A stretch of 52,748 bases of DNA from SIG672 sp045605765 (lineage in GTDB: Bacteria; Bacillota; Clostridia; Oscillospirales; CAG-272): contig JAZUQQ010000045.1 of assembly GCA_045605765.1 (NCBI GenBank), forward strand, positions 1 through 52,748, in the 5' to 3' direction. The position numbers were made by a program, and so were the translations under genes. Numbering within the stretch: position 1 is the stretch's first letter; each line of letters begins with the position of its first letter. A model generated the notes under the pieces. The model saw nothing but the letters and a program-made list of their open reading frames with translations, did not search any database and was not told where the DNA came from. Positions 32,890 through 41,225 of this stretch are shown here, piece by piece.

Positions 32890-33834
32890 TCAATAAAACG
32901 TTGCTATGCTTTCCTCGGGCTTTTCCGTGTGGACCGCTGAGGTAGCTTCAAATATCGGTCCGAGACCGTTATATAGCGTGTGGCGCTCGGTCTTTATTTT
33001 TCCTTCTACCATCGCCCAGTCGTAGGTCTTGAAGTCGTAGGATTTTTTGCATTTGCATATCATCGGGCAGTACTGAATATCGTCTGCACAACAGGTCATA
33101 ATGTGACGTCCTATAAGCATTTCACCTGCGTCAAGCTCGGCGTTTTTGACGGTCATTACTCTGACTCTGAGCGTCTTGTTTTCGTAGTTATTCGGATTTT
33201 CGGTAAGGTCGCGGAAGAAGATCGCAAAATCTTTGTCATCAATCTCGATAACTTCTGCGTTTATATCGTAGGGCAGGGGATCCTCGATCTCGTCGCGCAT
33301 TATCTCGCCTGTGACCTTTTCGTAAAGTATCATAGCCTGACGGTTGGAGGTACGTACGATCTTGTGAAAAAGCTCGACGTCGCTTTCCTCACTTATGCGG
33401 TTGAAAACGATAAGATCTGTATCGCGAAGCTTGTCGACCGTAAGATTTCTCATATTACTGTTATACATCAAGAAGGTGGTAGCATCGAAAAAGAGTACCT
33501 GTTGAGCGATTATCCAGTTTCTCGGAAGGGTAGCGTAAAGCTCCTCCATAAGATGCATACCGTTGTATTCTATAATTATCTTGTCCGCCTTCGTTCTGTT
33601 TGCCATATCGGCAAAGGTGAGCGCGGAATATTCACAGTCGGCGTCGAGTACCTCACGGTAGACGTTTTCGCAGGCAAACTCGGTAGGATCGAGCTCAATC
33701 TCGCCTTCTTCAAAGGAAATTACGAGAATATTTGAATTTTCGCAGAATTTCGGATCTGCAAGGGTCTGCTGAACGAAGGTGGTTTTTCCTGAATCAAGGT
33801 ATCCGGTTATGAGATAAACGGGAATTTCTTTCAT
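32890..33834 (-). CDS. CobW-family (G3E) GTPase with C-terminal YcgQ-like cysteine domain
   Basis: A 314-residue protein. The N-terminus is a P-loop GTPase of the CobW/UreG/HypB class: YLITGYLDSGKTTFVQQTL (residues 6-24), with Asp in the usual Gly/Ala position of GFLGAGKT, and VISFEEGEIELDP as the shortened switch segment. The CxCC metal motif of CobW proteins is absent. The GTP base-recognition motif is VFNRISEES instead of NKxD. Residues about 230-300 contain RVRVMTVKNAELDAGEMLIGRHIMTCCADDIQYCPMICKCKK, which resembles the CC-containing domain of the YcgQ/TIGR03943 proteins. Such GTPases usually sit beside a YcgR-type permease, which is missing here. It lies 14 nt after the His-rich GTPase gene, same operon. 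A role in metal delivery is inferred. Confidence 0.75.
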   Translation of the reverse strand: MKEIPVYLITGYLDSGKTTFVQQTLADPKFCENSNILVISFEEGEIELDPTEFACENVYREVLDADCEYSALTFADMANRTKADKIIIEYNGMHLMEELYATLPRNWIIAQQVLFFDATTFLMYNSNMRNLTVDKLRDTDLIVFNRISEESDVELFHKIVRTSNRQAMILYEKVTGEIMRDEIEDPLPYDINAEVIEIDDKDFAIFFRDLTENPNNYENKTLRVRVMTVKNAELDAGEMLIGRHIMTCCADDIQYCPMICKCKKSYDFKTYDWAMVEGKIKTERHTLYNGLGPIFEATSAVHTEKPEESIATFY

Positions 33835-33848
33835 TATTTATATTCCTT

Positions 33849-34934
33849 TCATCTAAAAAGAGCTTCGATTGCCTCGGGATTTATCTTCGATCCGATAACG
33901 CAAATACGTCCGCAAGGCGCGCTTGCACCAGTTCTGATGTCAGGATCCTCGGGAGTAAAGTCGAAATAGTACCAACCGTTGTCGCCTGCAACGTAACCTT
34001 TTGCACGGAGAATATATCCGTATTTGTCGATGTTGTCGAGCTCGGAAAGTATATTTTCAAGCTCCTTGCGAGTGTATTTCTTTGCAGTCTCTTTGCCCCA
34101 GCTTGTAAACACCTCGTCAGCGTGATGATGACCGTGGTCGTGATGGTGACCGTGACAACCGCACTCGCATTCTTCATCGTGGTCGTGATGATGGTGATGA
34201 CACTCGCATTCTTCATCGTGGTCGTGGTGATGGTGATGACACTCACAGTCTTCATTGTGATCGTGGTGATGGTGGTGCTCACCGCAAACAGGGCAACGAG
34301 CCTGATTTTCGAGGGCTTTCAGTTCGTCCGCAAGGGTGGGAGCAGAGCGCTCGATCGTACTGAGAAGTTCTTTGCCGTTAAGCTCGTTCCAATCGGTGGT
34401 GACTATGAGCGCACTCTCGTTGTGCTCTCTGATGAGCTTTACCGCTTCTGAGATTTTTTCATCGGAAATTCCGGCAGTATGGCTTAAAACTATTGTCTTC
34501 GCATGCTCTATCTGATTGTTGAAGAATTCACCGAAATTCTTCATATATACCTTGCATTTTTTCGCATCGATAACGGCAACCGCACCGTTCAGAGAAAGTC
34601 TGTCCTCTCCTGCATCCTCGACCGCTCGAATAACGTCGGAGAGCTTGCCTACTCCCGACGGCTCGATGAGTATCCTGTCGGGAGCGAAATCGTCAAGAAC
34701 TTTTGTAAGTGCTTTTCCAAAATCTCCAACGAGAGAGCAACAGATGCAGCCTGAGTTCATCTCGGTCACGTTGACTCCCGCTTCGCTGAGAAATCCCGAG
34801 TCGATACCGATCTCGCCAAACTCGTTTTCAATGATAACGATCTTTTCACCCTCGTAAGCCTCGCTCACGAGTTTTTTAATAAGAGTGGTTTTTCCTGCAC
34901 CGAGAAAACCTGAAAAAATATCGGCCTTAGTCAT
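33849..34934 (-). CDS. CobW-family GTPase metallochaperone with His/Cys-rich repeat
   Basis: A 361-residue G3E GTPase. Walker A FLGAGKTTLIKKLV is at 10-23, IIENEFGEIGIDSGFL at 34-49, and the metal-binding CxCC at C63-C65-C66 (SGCICCSLVG). ILIEPSGVG (88-96) is the Walker B-like segment. Residues 213-273 form a metal-binding insert: CPVCGE, then three 13-residue repeats of HHHHHDHxExCEC form, then GCHGHHHDHGHHH. The C-terminal CobW_C domain (about 285-361) has GYILRAKGYVAGD and WYYFDF. Homologues are zinc, cobalt or nickel chaperones, often induced by zinc limitation. I see no Zur-like palindrome in the short upstream region. It is first of a two-gene operon and lies directly behind tRNA-Leu. 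Confidence 0.88.
   Translation of the reverse strand: MTKADIFSGFLGAGKTTLIKKLVSEAYEGEKIVIIENEFGEIGIDSGFLSEAGVNVTEMNSGCICCSLVGDFGKALTKVLDDFAPDRILIEPSGVGKLSDVIRAVEDAGEDRLSLNGAVAVIDAKKCKVYMKNFGEFFNNQIEHAKTIVLSHTAGISDEKISEAVKLIREHNESALIVTTDWNELNGKELLSTIERSAPTLADELKALENQARCPVCGEHHHHHDHNEDCECHHHHHDHDEECECHHHHHDHDEECECGCHGHHHDHGHHHADEVFTSWGKETAKKYTRKELENILSELDNIDKYGYILRAKGYVAGDNGWYYFDFTPEDPDIRTGASAPCGRICVIGSKINPEAIEALFR
34161..34277 (-). repeat. three tandem 39-bp in-frame repeats coding the His/Cys metal-binding insert
   Basis: Residues 220-232, 233-245 and 246-258 of the CobW protein are copies of one 13-residue unit; the last two are identical in protein and nearly identical in DNA. Such repeats expand and contract by slippage, so copy number may vary between strains. 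Confidence 0.85.
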
Positions 34935-34959
34935 AATAAAAATCTCCTTTTATAGAAGT

Positions 34960-34998
34960 TTAATAAAAGAAAAGCGGGCGTCACTGTCGGACGCCCGC
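34960..34998 (-). terminator. terminator behind tRNA-Leu, directly upstream of the CobW operon
   Basis: GCGGGCGTC (34974-34982) / GACGCCCGC (34990-34998), 9 bp. Reading on the minus strand it is followed by TTTTCTTTTATT. It lies between tRNA-Leu and the CobW start, with only about 25 nt left before the CobW ribosome binding site. Confidence 0.8.
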
Positions 34999-35004
34999 AA
35001 CTTA

Positions 35005-35086
35005 TGCGAGAAACGGGACTTGAACCCGTACGGAGTAATCCACACGCCCCTCAAACGTGCGCGTCTGCCAATTCCGCCACTCTCGC
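35005..35086 (-). tRNA. tRNA-Leu (anticodon GAG)
   Basis: Minus strand, class II tRNA with a long variable arm. Acceptor GCGAGAG pairs with TTCTCGC (one G-U). Anticodon stem CACGT/GCGTG encloses loop TTGAGGG with anticodon GAG. Variable arm GTGGATTACTCC..., T-arm ACGGG-TTCAAGT-CCCGT. Discriminator A; CCA not encoded. 82 nt. Confidence 0.92.
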
Positions 35087-35116
35087 AGATGTGTCACCGT
35101 ATCGGCGACATTCACT

Positions 35117-35144
35117 ATTATACACATATTTTTTTGTTTGTCAA
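35117..35144 (-). promoter_or_regulatory. promoter of tRNA-Leu (minus strand)
   Basis: Minus strand TTGACA (35144-35139) and TATAAT (35122-35117), 16-nt spacer. Predicted start near 35110, giving a 5' leader of about 25 nt before the tRNA. Confidence 0.8.
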
Positions 35145-35183
35145 GAGGTTTTTGGAATTTTTTTAAAAATATTTTTTATACCG

Positions 35184-36551
35184 TTATATCTGCACGAGCA
35201 GGGCGTTTGCGGTTGCAAGATATACCAGCAAGGAAACCGCATCGACGATCGTTGTAATGAACGGACTTGCCATTACCGCAGGATCGAGTTTCAGCTTTGA
35301 TGCGATTATAGGAAGGGAAGCGCCGATAAGTTTTGCGGCAATTACCGTGAACGCAAGGGTGATCGAAACTATTGCCGCGACTGTGACGGTAACTCCGTCG
35401 CTTCCTATAAGAATCATATCCCAGAGTAGTATTTTCGCAAAGTTGGCAACGGCAAGAGTTACTGCGCAAAGGACGGATATTCTAAGTTCCTTCCATATGA
35501 CTCTGAATATGTCACCGAAGGCTATTTCTCCGTGAGAGATCGCACGTGTCACGCTGACTGATGCCTGCGAGCCCGAATTTCCTCCCGTACCCATGATCAT
35601 CGGAATAAACGCGGTAAGCGCGGGGAGCACCGCGAGTGATGTTTCAAAGGAGAGAATTATCGCACCTGTGATCGTTGCCGAGATCATAAGCAGAAGAAGC
35701 CAAGGGATACGTGAGAGCCAGATCTTCACAACGCTCTGTTTTAAGTAGGGAGTGGCGCTCGGCGTGATAGCCGCCATGATCTGGAAGTCCTCTTCGCTTT
35801 CCTCGCTGATTACGTCCATAGCGTCGTCGAAGGTGACTATTCCGACAAGACGGTCCTCGTTATCTGTGACGGGGAGAGCAATAAGTCCGTATTCGCGGAG
35901 TTTTTCGGTAACCTCTTCCTTGTCGTCGTGTGTATTTACCTTAATGACGCTCGTTGTCATTATATCGCCAATCGTATTTTCTTTTGAAAGAAGTATTTGG
36001 CGTACCGAAACGACTCCGATAAGATGCTTATCTTTCTCGGTAACGTAGCAGGTGTAAATAGTCTCCTTGTCAAATCCTGTCCGCCGTATTTTGTCGAGAG
36101 CGTTGCTTAACGTCATATCTGCCTTAAGCTCAACGAATTCTACTGTCATAATACTGCCCGCGCTGTCTTCCGGATAACTGAGCAGTTCGTTTATCTTTTT
36201 TCTCGTTTCGCCGTCCGTGTTAGCAAGTATTCTTTTTACGACGTTTGCAGGCATTTCTTCGATAAGGTCGACCGTATCGTCGAGATAAAGCTCACTGAGT
36301 ATTGAGCGAAGCTCGGTGTCGTTGAAGCTTTTGAGCAGCTCAAACTGCATATCGATATCCATCTCTACGAATGCCTCAGCAGCAAGAGATTTGCCCATAA
36401 GACGGAAGACTATCAGTCTTTTGTCGGGCTCGACGACGGTGAGAACCTCTGCGGCATCTGCGGGGTGTAGCTCGCAGATCATATTCTTGATGGCAGAATA
36501 ATTTTTAGTTTCAACGAACGAGGCGATATCGTTTATAAATTCTTCGCGCAT
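35184..36551 (-). CDS. mgtE: MgtE-type magnesium transporter
   Basis: A 455-residue Mg2+ channel/transporter. The N domain (residues 1 to about 130) has the superhelical ELHPADAAEVLTVVEPDKRLIVFRLM pattern. Two CBS domains (about 133-255) include YPEDSAGSIMTVEFVEL and GDIMTTSVIKVNTHDDKEEV. The C-terminal membrane part has five helices (about 285-455), with the pore/selectivity segment MIMGTGGNSGSQASVSVTRAISHGEI and DPAVMASPFITTIVDAVSLLVYL. The ATG at 36551 is preceded by AAGGAGG. I looked for an M-box leader in the 290-nt upstream gap and did not find one. No terminator is visible behind it before the tRNA-Leu promoter. Confidence 0.95.
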   Translation of the reverse strand: MREEFINDIASFVETKNYSAIKNMICELHPADAAEVLTVVEPDKRLIVFRLMGKSLAAEAFVEMDIDMQFELLKSFNDTELRSILSELYLDDTVDLIEEMPANVVKRILANTDGETRKKINELLSYPEDSAGSIMTVEFVELKADMTLSNALDKIRRTGFDKETIYTCYVTEKDKHLIGVVSVRQILLSKENTIGDIMTTSVIKVNTHDDKEEVTEKLREYGLIALPVTDNEDRLVGIVTFDDAMDVISEESEEDFQIMAAITPSATPYLKQSVVKIWLSRIPWLLLLMISATITGAIILSFETSLAVLPALTAFIPMIMGTGGNSGSQASVSVTRAISHGEIAFGDIFRVIWKELRISVLCAVTLAVANFAKILLWDMILIGSDGVTVTVAAIVSITLAFTVIAAKLIGASLPIIASKLKLDPAVMASPFITTIVDAVSLLVYLATANALLVQI

Positions 36552-36758
36552 TTATGAGTCCTCCTTACACTTTAAAAGAACACTGTTATTTTATCATATG
36601 TTTTTGTCTTTTATGTGAACAAACCTTATTTCTAACAAAAATTCTAACACAACACGAAATTTAACTATGCATATATCGACAAAATGTATAAAAGGTGAGA
36701 AAAAAGAACGTTTTTTTTATTTTTTTATCCGAAAATACGACAAAGACGGCAATACTTC

Positions 36759-36787
36759 TTGACATTTTACCGACGTATACATATAAT
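36759..36787 (+). promoter_or_regulatory. consensus promoter for aspartokinase
   Basis: TTGACA at 36759-36764 and TATAAT at 36782-36787 with a 17-nt spacer, fully matching the sigma-A consensus. Transcription would start near 36794, giving a leader of about 45 nt to the GTG at 36839, too short for a lysine riboswitch. Confidence 0.88.
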
Positions 36788-36838
36788 ATATACGAATGGA
36801 AATTTATACATTATGTAAAAAACAAGGAGAGTATAACT

Positions 36839-38164
36839 GTGCAAAATGAATATATAAAAACAGTGAAATTCGGAGGAAGCTCACTGGCTGATGCAAATCA
36901 ATTTAAAAAGGTGGCAAACATTGTCCTTGCCGACAAGTCGAGAAGATATGTAGTTCCATCGGCTCCGGGAAGACGATTCGACGGAGACGAAAAGGTCACT
37001 GATATGCTTTATACTTGTCACGCGCTAGCATCGAAGGGTCAGAAGATAGATACCGTTTTCGATAAGATACGCGACAGATATAACTCTATAATCGCAGGGC
37101 TCGGACTTGCTCTTTCTCTTGACGAGGAATTTGATAATATATACGCTAATATTATGAGCGGTGCGGGAGACAGCTATGCCGCAAGCAGGGGTGAATATCT
37201 TAACGGTATTATTCTTGCCGCTTATCTCGGATTTGATTTCGTGGATGCGGCAAGGTGCATATTCTTTACTGAAAACAAACAACTTGATAGCGAAAAGACG
37301 AACAGCCTGCTCGCAAAGGAGCTTTCTCTTCACGAGTATGCGGTTATTCCCGGTTTCTATGGTTCTATGCCAGACGGAAGTGTCATCACCTTCTCTCGTG
37401 GCGGAAGCGATATTACCGGTTCGGTCGTAGCGCGTGCGGTCGATGCTGACCTCTATGAGAACTGGACCGACGTTTCTGGATTTCTTATGGCAGATCCCCG
37501 AATAGTGAAGGATCCTCAGACCATTGATGTTATTACCTATCACGAGCTTCGTGAGCTTGCATATATGGGTGCTACCGTTCTTCACGAGGACGCAATTTTT
37601 CCCGTAAGACTCAGCGGAATTCCTATCAATATAAGAAACACCAACCGTCCAGACGATGCGGGAACTATGATAGTTGCAAAAGCAGAAAAGTGCAACACCA
37701 AAAACGTCATTACGGGTATCGCAGGAAGAAAAGGATTTTCGGTAATCTCGCTCGAAAAGGATATGATGAACTCCGAGATCGGATTTGGACGAAAGCTTCT
37801 TAACGTTCTTGAAAATCACTCGGTTCCCTTTGAGCATCTCCCCAGCGGAATAGATACTATGAGCGCCATCGTCTCAACACACGAGATAGAAAGCTGTCGT
37901 GCGGATATTATGCACGAGATCTGTGTCGCTTGCAATCCCGATACCATATATATTGAGGACGGTCTTGCTCTTATCGCGGTCGTCGGACGCGGAATGGTAC
38001 AGTCTCCCGGTACTGCGGCCCGCCTGTTCTCGGCAGTTGCGGCGGCGGGCATCAATATCAGAATGATAGATCAGGGATCAAGTGAGTTCAACATCATTCT
38101 TAGCGTTGAAGAGCACGATTTCGAAGCTGCTCTTAAAGCGATCTACGAGGAATTCGTTAAGTAA
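36839..38164 (+). CDS. lysC: aspartate kinase
   Basis: A 441-residue enzyme making aspartyl-phosphate for lysine, DAP, threonine and methionine synthesis. KTVKFGGSSLADANQFKKVA (about 7-26) is the ATP/aspartate-binding start; YAVIPGFYGSMPDGSVITFSRGGSDITGS (about 190-218) is the catalytic core; ENWTDVSGFLMADPRIV is the substrate loop. Two ACT domains lie at about 300-440 (GFSVISLEKDMMNSEIGFG and ALIAVVGRGMVQSPGTAARLFSAVAAAGINIRMIDQG). The frame is open upstream, but the GTG at 36839 is chosen because AAGGAG lies at 36824-36829 and the consensus promoter lies inside the upstream extension. The stop overlaps the next ATG (TAATG). A functional link to Ddh at 44456 (DAP pathway) is likely. Confidence 0.92.
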   Translation: MQNEYIKTVKFGGSSLADANQFKKVANIVLADKSRRYVVPSAPGRRFDGDEKVTDMLYTCHALASKGQKIDTVFDKIRDRYNSIIAGLGLALSLDEEFDNIYANIMSGAGDSYAASRGEYLNGIILAAYLGFDFVDAARCIFFTENKQLDSEKTNSLLAKELSLHEYAVIPGFYGSMPDGSVITFSRGGSDITGSVVARAVDADLYENWTDVSGFLMADPRIVKDPQTIDVITYHELRELAYMGATVLHEDAIFPVRLSGIPINIRNTNRPDDAGTMIVAKAEKCNTKNVITGIAGRKGFSVISLEKDMMNSEIGFGRKLLNVLENHSVPFEHLPSGIDTMSAIVSTHEIESCRADIMHEICVACNPDTIYIEDGLALIAVVGRGMVQSPGTAARLFSAVAAAGINIRMIDQGSSEFNIILSVEEHDFEAALKAIYEEFVK

Positions 38165-39201
38165 TGACAGAGCTGTGGAGCTATCTCGCATCCGCAAAAA
38201 AGCCGATAGTTATGTACGGAATGGGAAATGGTGCGGATAAAATAATAGCAGTTCTTGAAAAATACGGTATTGAAGTTTGCGACTTCTTCGCTTCGGATGA
38301 CTTTGTCAGAGGACAGCTCTTTCACGAAAAAAGGGTTGTTTCCTTCTCGCAGATAAAGGAAAAATATGAGGATTTCATAATTCTCGTTTCCTTTGGAAGT
38401 CCCAGAAGAGAAGTGCTTGATATAGTATATGAAATGTCCGGCGCTTACGAGCTGTATTCGCCGGACGTTCCTCTTGCAGGAGATAGTCTTTTCAATCTTG
38501 ATTTTTACGAAAGATCGAAAGAAAAGATTGCTCGCACGAGAGAGCTTTTTGCCGATGAGAGATCAAAAGAGATATTTGATAATATCATTTCGTACAAGCT
38601 TAGCGGAAGAATAGAATATCTGAGAAAAGCAATTAGCGATCCCAGCGAAGAGCTTTTGTCGTTTGATAATTATAAAATCACCGTTGACGCGGGAGCGTAT
38701 AACGGAGATACCGCAAGGGAAATTCTCAGAAGATGCCCGAATATCGAGAAGATAATCTGCCTTGAACCCGATATTAAAAACTTTAAAAAACTCGCGAAAT
38801 TTTCTCAGGAAAACGAAAAGATTGTTGCCGTAAACGCAGGTGCTTGGGACTGTGAGGAAAAGGTGTCCTTCGGTAGCGCAGGAAATCGAAATTCCAATGC
38901 CTTTTCGGGCGGAAAAGAGATCCTTGCTGATATGGTGAGAATAGATACGGTGTCCGATGGATATAGGATAGATCATATCAAATATGACGTTGAGGGCGCG
39001 GAAATGAAGGCACTTATCGGAAGCCGAAGGACTATCGAAAACTATAGCCCCGATCTTTTCGTTTCGCTATATCACAGAAGCGAGGACATATTCGAGATAC
39101 CGCTTTATATAAGCGAAAATTATCCGCAGTACGATCTGTACCTCAGGAGAAGCGAATGTATTCCAGCTTGGGAAATAAATCTTATTGCGGTTAAAAAATA
39201 A
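38164..39201 (+). CDS. FkbM-family SAM-dependent methyltransferase with N-terminal Rossmann-like domain
   Basis: A 345-residue protein of two parts. Residues 1 to about 100 resemble a nucleotide-sugar or PglD-N-like Rossmann unit (KPIVMYGMGNGADKIIAVLEKYGIEVCDFFASDD). Residues about 165-340 are an FkbM methyltransferase: ITVDAGAYNGDTAREILRRCPNI with SAM motif I (about 174-184), ICLEPDIKNFKKL, IDHIKYDVEGAEMKALIGSRRTI and PDLFVSLYHRSEDIFEIP. Substrates of FkbM enzymes are usually sugar hydroxyls or small metabolites. The ATG overlaps the aspartokinase stop by one base, an odd partner for an amino-acid enzyme. Target unknown. Confidence 0.8.
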   Translation: MTELWSYLASAKKPIVMYGMGNGADKIIAVLEKYGIEVCDFFASDDFVRGQLFHEKRVVSFSQIKEKYEDFIILVSFGSPRREVLDIVYEMSGAYELYSPDVPLAGDSLFNLDFYERSKEKIARTRELFADERSKEIFDNIISYKLSGRIEYLRKAISDPSEELLSFDNYKITVDAGAYNGDTAREILRRCPNIEKIICLEPDIKNFKKLAKFSQENEKIVAVNAGAWDCEEKVSFGSAGNRNSNAFSGGKEILADMVRIDTVSDGYRIDHIKYDVEGAEMKALIGSRRTIENYSPDLFVSLYHRSEDIFEIPLYISENYPQYDLYLRRSECIPAWEINLIAVKK

Positions 39202-39219
39202 TTATAGGAGAAAAATGTG

Positions 39220-41118
39220 ATGATAGCACTTACCTGCGACAAAATATCGCTTGCTTTCGGAGCAAAGCAGGTTCTTGATAATATATCCTTCTCGGCGCAA
39301 GTTGGCGAAAAGATTGGTATCGTTGGCGTAAACGGTGCGGGAAAATCCACGCTTTTTTCTATAATTACCGGAGGTCTCGTCCCCGATAGCGGAAACGTTT
39401 ACATCGCAAAGGGTTGCTCGCTCGGTTATCTTGCGCAGAATGCGATCGTAGATAGCGACAGAACGCTTTTTGAAGAGATGCTCGAAGCAAAAAGCGAAAT
39501 GGTGACTCTCGAAGAAAAGATTGCACTCCTTCGCGAAAAAGCAGAAGCGGGAGATGAGAACGCATCTGTCGAGTTTTCTGTTTTACACGAAAAATTCATT
39601 GCGGACGGCGGACTCGAATATAAAGGACGCTGCCGCGGAATACTCGCAAGCCTCGGATTTAACGACGATATGCAAAAAATGTCGGTAAACTCACTTAGCG
39701 GCGGTCAGAAAACGAGAGTTGCGCTTGCAAGACTGCTTGTCAGAGAACCGGATATAATTCTGCTCGACGAGCCGACGAACCATCTTGACGTCGAAAGCAT
39801 CGCATGGCTTGAAAAGTTCATTCTCGGCAGTAAAAAGACCTTCCTTATAATATCGCACGACAGATATTTTCTCTGCTCGGTCACGAGCCATACGCTCGAA
39901 ATAGAGCACACTAGGGTAAAGCTTTATAAGGGAAACTACGATAAATACCTCGAAACCAAGAAAAAGGACAGGGAAGTTCTTGAGCATCAGTATAAAAATC
40001 AACAAAAGGAGATCGCGCGTATCGAGGCATATATCGAGCAGCAGAGAAGATGGAACAGAGAGAAGAATATAATAGCGGCGGAAAGCCGTCAAAAGCAGCT
40101 TGATAAGATGGTAAAGATAGAAGCTCCAAGTTCTGATCCTGCTAAGATACGAATGAGCTTCGAGCAGTCAGAGGAGAGCGGTGACGACGTTCTTTCGGTC
40201 GAAAGGCTCAGTAAAGCCTACCCCGAAAAGGAGCTTTTTCGCGACCTTTCGTTTGAGGTCAAAAAGAGAGATCGACTGTTTATAATAGGCACTAACGGTT
40301 GCGGAAAATCAACGCTTATCAAAACTCTGAATTACAAAGAAACCGCAGACGCGGGCCGCTTTGACTACGGATATAACGTAAAGATCGGCTATTACGATCA
40401 GGAAAATCAAAATCTTTCACCTGACTCGACCGTCCTTGACGAGCTTTGGAATTGCTATCCCCACCTTACGCAAACAGAAGTGAGAAGCGCGCTCGCGCTG
40501 TTTATGTTCAGAGCGGACGATATATTCAAAGAGGTGAGGGTGCTTAGCGGCGGGGAAAAGGCTCGCTTGACATTTGCAAAAATGATGCTCTCGAAAACTA
40601 ACACACTCTTTCTTGACGAACCGACCAACCATCTCGATATAATGTCGAGAGAAGTGCTCGAGGATGCACTTGAACAGTTTCCCGGAACGATAGTTGCAGT
40701 CTCGCACGACAGATATTTTATAAAAAAGCTCGCCACTCGTATCCTCTCCTTTGAGAAGGAAGGAGTTCTCTATTTCGACGGCAGCTACGAAGATTATCTG
40801 AGATACAAGGAAAAGACCGCTGATTCCGAGGAAAATGTTACCCCTGCCAAAGTAGAAGACAGTGTATCGGATTCGAAGAAAAAATATCTTTCCGATAAGA
40901 AAAACGCGTTGGAAAAGAGAAGGCGCGAACGTAGAATGGTTTTTCTGAACGGTGAGATAGAAAAGACCGAAAAACGTCTTGTTGAAATCGAAAATGAATC
41001 TTCGGGAAGTGCATCAACAGATCACGTGCGGCTCACACAACTTTACGAGGAGTCTCAGAAGCTAGAAGAGTATATGCTCCTGTGTATGGAAGAGCTTGAG
41101 GAACTTGAAAAAAATTAA
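39220..41118 (+). CDS. ABC-F family ATPase (ribosome-associated, Uup/YdiF-like)
   Basis: A soluble protein of about 632 residues with two ABC ATPase domains and no membrane helices. NBD1: GVNGAGKST Walker A (about 35-43), LSGGQKTRVALARLL, IILLDEPTNHLDVESIAWLE. The inter-domain linker with KKKDREVLEHQYKNQQKEIARIEAYIEQQRRWN is the charged coiled-coil P-site motif. NBD2: GTNGCGKST, LSGGEKARLTFAKMML, TLFLDEPTNHLDI. A C-terminal coiled coil (about 550-630) is rich in Lys/Glu. ABC-F proteins act on the ribosome in translation or antibiotic protection; this long form with linker and C-terminal coil suits YdiF/Uup. ATG at 39220 is preferred to GTG at 39217, with AGGAG at 39206-39210. Confidence 0.92.
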   Translation: MIALTCDKISLAFGAKQVLDNISFSAQVGEKIGIVGVNGAGKSTLFSIITGGLVPDSGNVYIAKGCSLGYLAQNAIVDSDRTLFEEMLEAKSEMVTLEEKIALLREKAEAGDENASVEFSVLHEKFIADGGLEYKGRCRGILASLGFNDDMQKMSVNSLSGGQKTRVALARLLVREPDIILLDEPTNHLDVESIAWLEKFILGSKKTFLIISHDRYFLCSVTSHTLEIEHTRVKLYKGNYDKYLETKKKDREVLEHQYKNQQKEIARIEAYIEQQRRWNREKNIIAAESRQKQLDKMVKIEAPSSDPAKIRMSFEQSEESGDDVLSVERLSKAYPEKELFRDLSFEVKKRDRLFIIGTNGCGKSTLIKTLNYKETADAGRFDYGYNVKIGYYDQENQNLSPDSTVLDELWNCYPHLTQTEVRSALALFMFRADDIFKEVRVLSGGEKARLTFAKMMLSKTNTLFLDEPTNHLDIMSREVLEDALEQFPGTIVAVSHDRYFIKKLATRILSFEKEGVLYFDGSYEDYLRYKEKTADSEENVTPAKVEDSVSDSKKKYLSDKKNALEKRRRERRMVFLNGEIEKTEKRLVEIENESSGSASTDHVRLTQLYEESQKLEEYMLLCMEELEELEKN

Positions 41119-41125
41119 AAAGATC

Positions 41126-41157
41126 AAGACCCGTCAGGGTCTTTTCTTTGTTTTTTT
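41126..41157 (+). terminator. intrinsic terminator after the ABC-F gene
   Basis: AAGACCC (41126-41132) / GGGTCTT (41137-41143), loop GTCA, then TTCTTTGTTTTTTT. It begins 7 nt after the stop. Confidence 0.85.
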
Positions 41158-41225
41158 ATTGGTATAAACTTCCTGCATTCGGCATATTTTGTGGTATGAA
41201 AATAAACAGGAGGAAATGATATACT

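Noticed and set aside
32029..32890. Integrative element at tRNA-Val
   Set aside because: No integrase and no convincing copy of the tRNA 3' end was found downstream (only a weak GAATTC..CCC match near 32825). Kept as a possible cassette, not as an integrated element.
32980..33735. 251-codon plus-strand open frame opposite the second CobW gene
   Set aside because: It is the antisense shadow of a well-supported GTPase on the minus strand and has no recognisable motif.
34161..34277. CRISPR array
   Set aside because: The repeats are contiguous, in-frame coding units without unique spacers.
34122..34451. Plus-strand open frame rich in Val/Met opposite the His repeat
   Set aside because: Its hydrophobic composition simply mirrors the complement of His/Asp codons in the CobW insert.
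34935..34975. Zur operator ahead of the zinc-chaperone-like CobW gene
   Set aside because: No palindrome resembling a Zur or Fur box is visible in the short upstream interval.
36552..36838. M-box magnesium riboswitch upstream of mgtE, or lysine riboswitch upstream of aspartokinase
   Set aside because: No conserved M-box or L-box elements were seen; the aspartokinase leader is only about 45 nt long from its consensus promoter.
36695..36838. 48-residue N-terminal extension of aspartokinase
   Set aside because: The consensus promoter at 36759-36787 lies within it, and the GTG at 36839 has a good ribosome binding site at the right distance.
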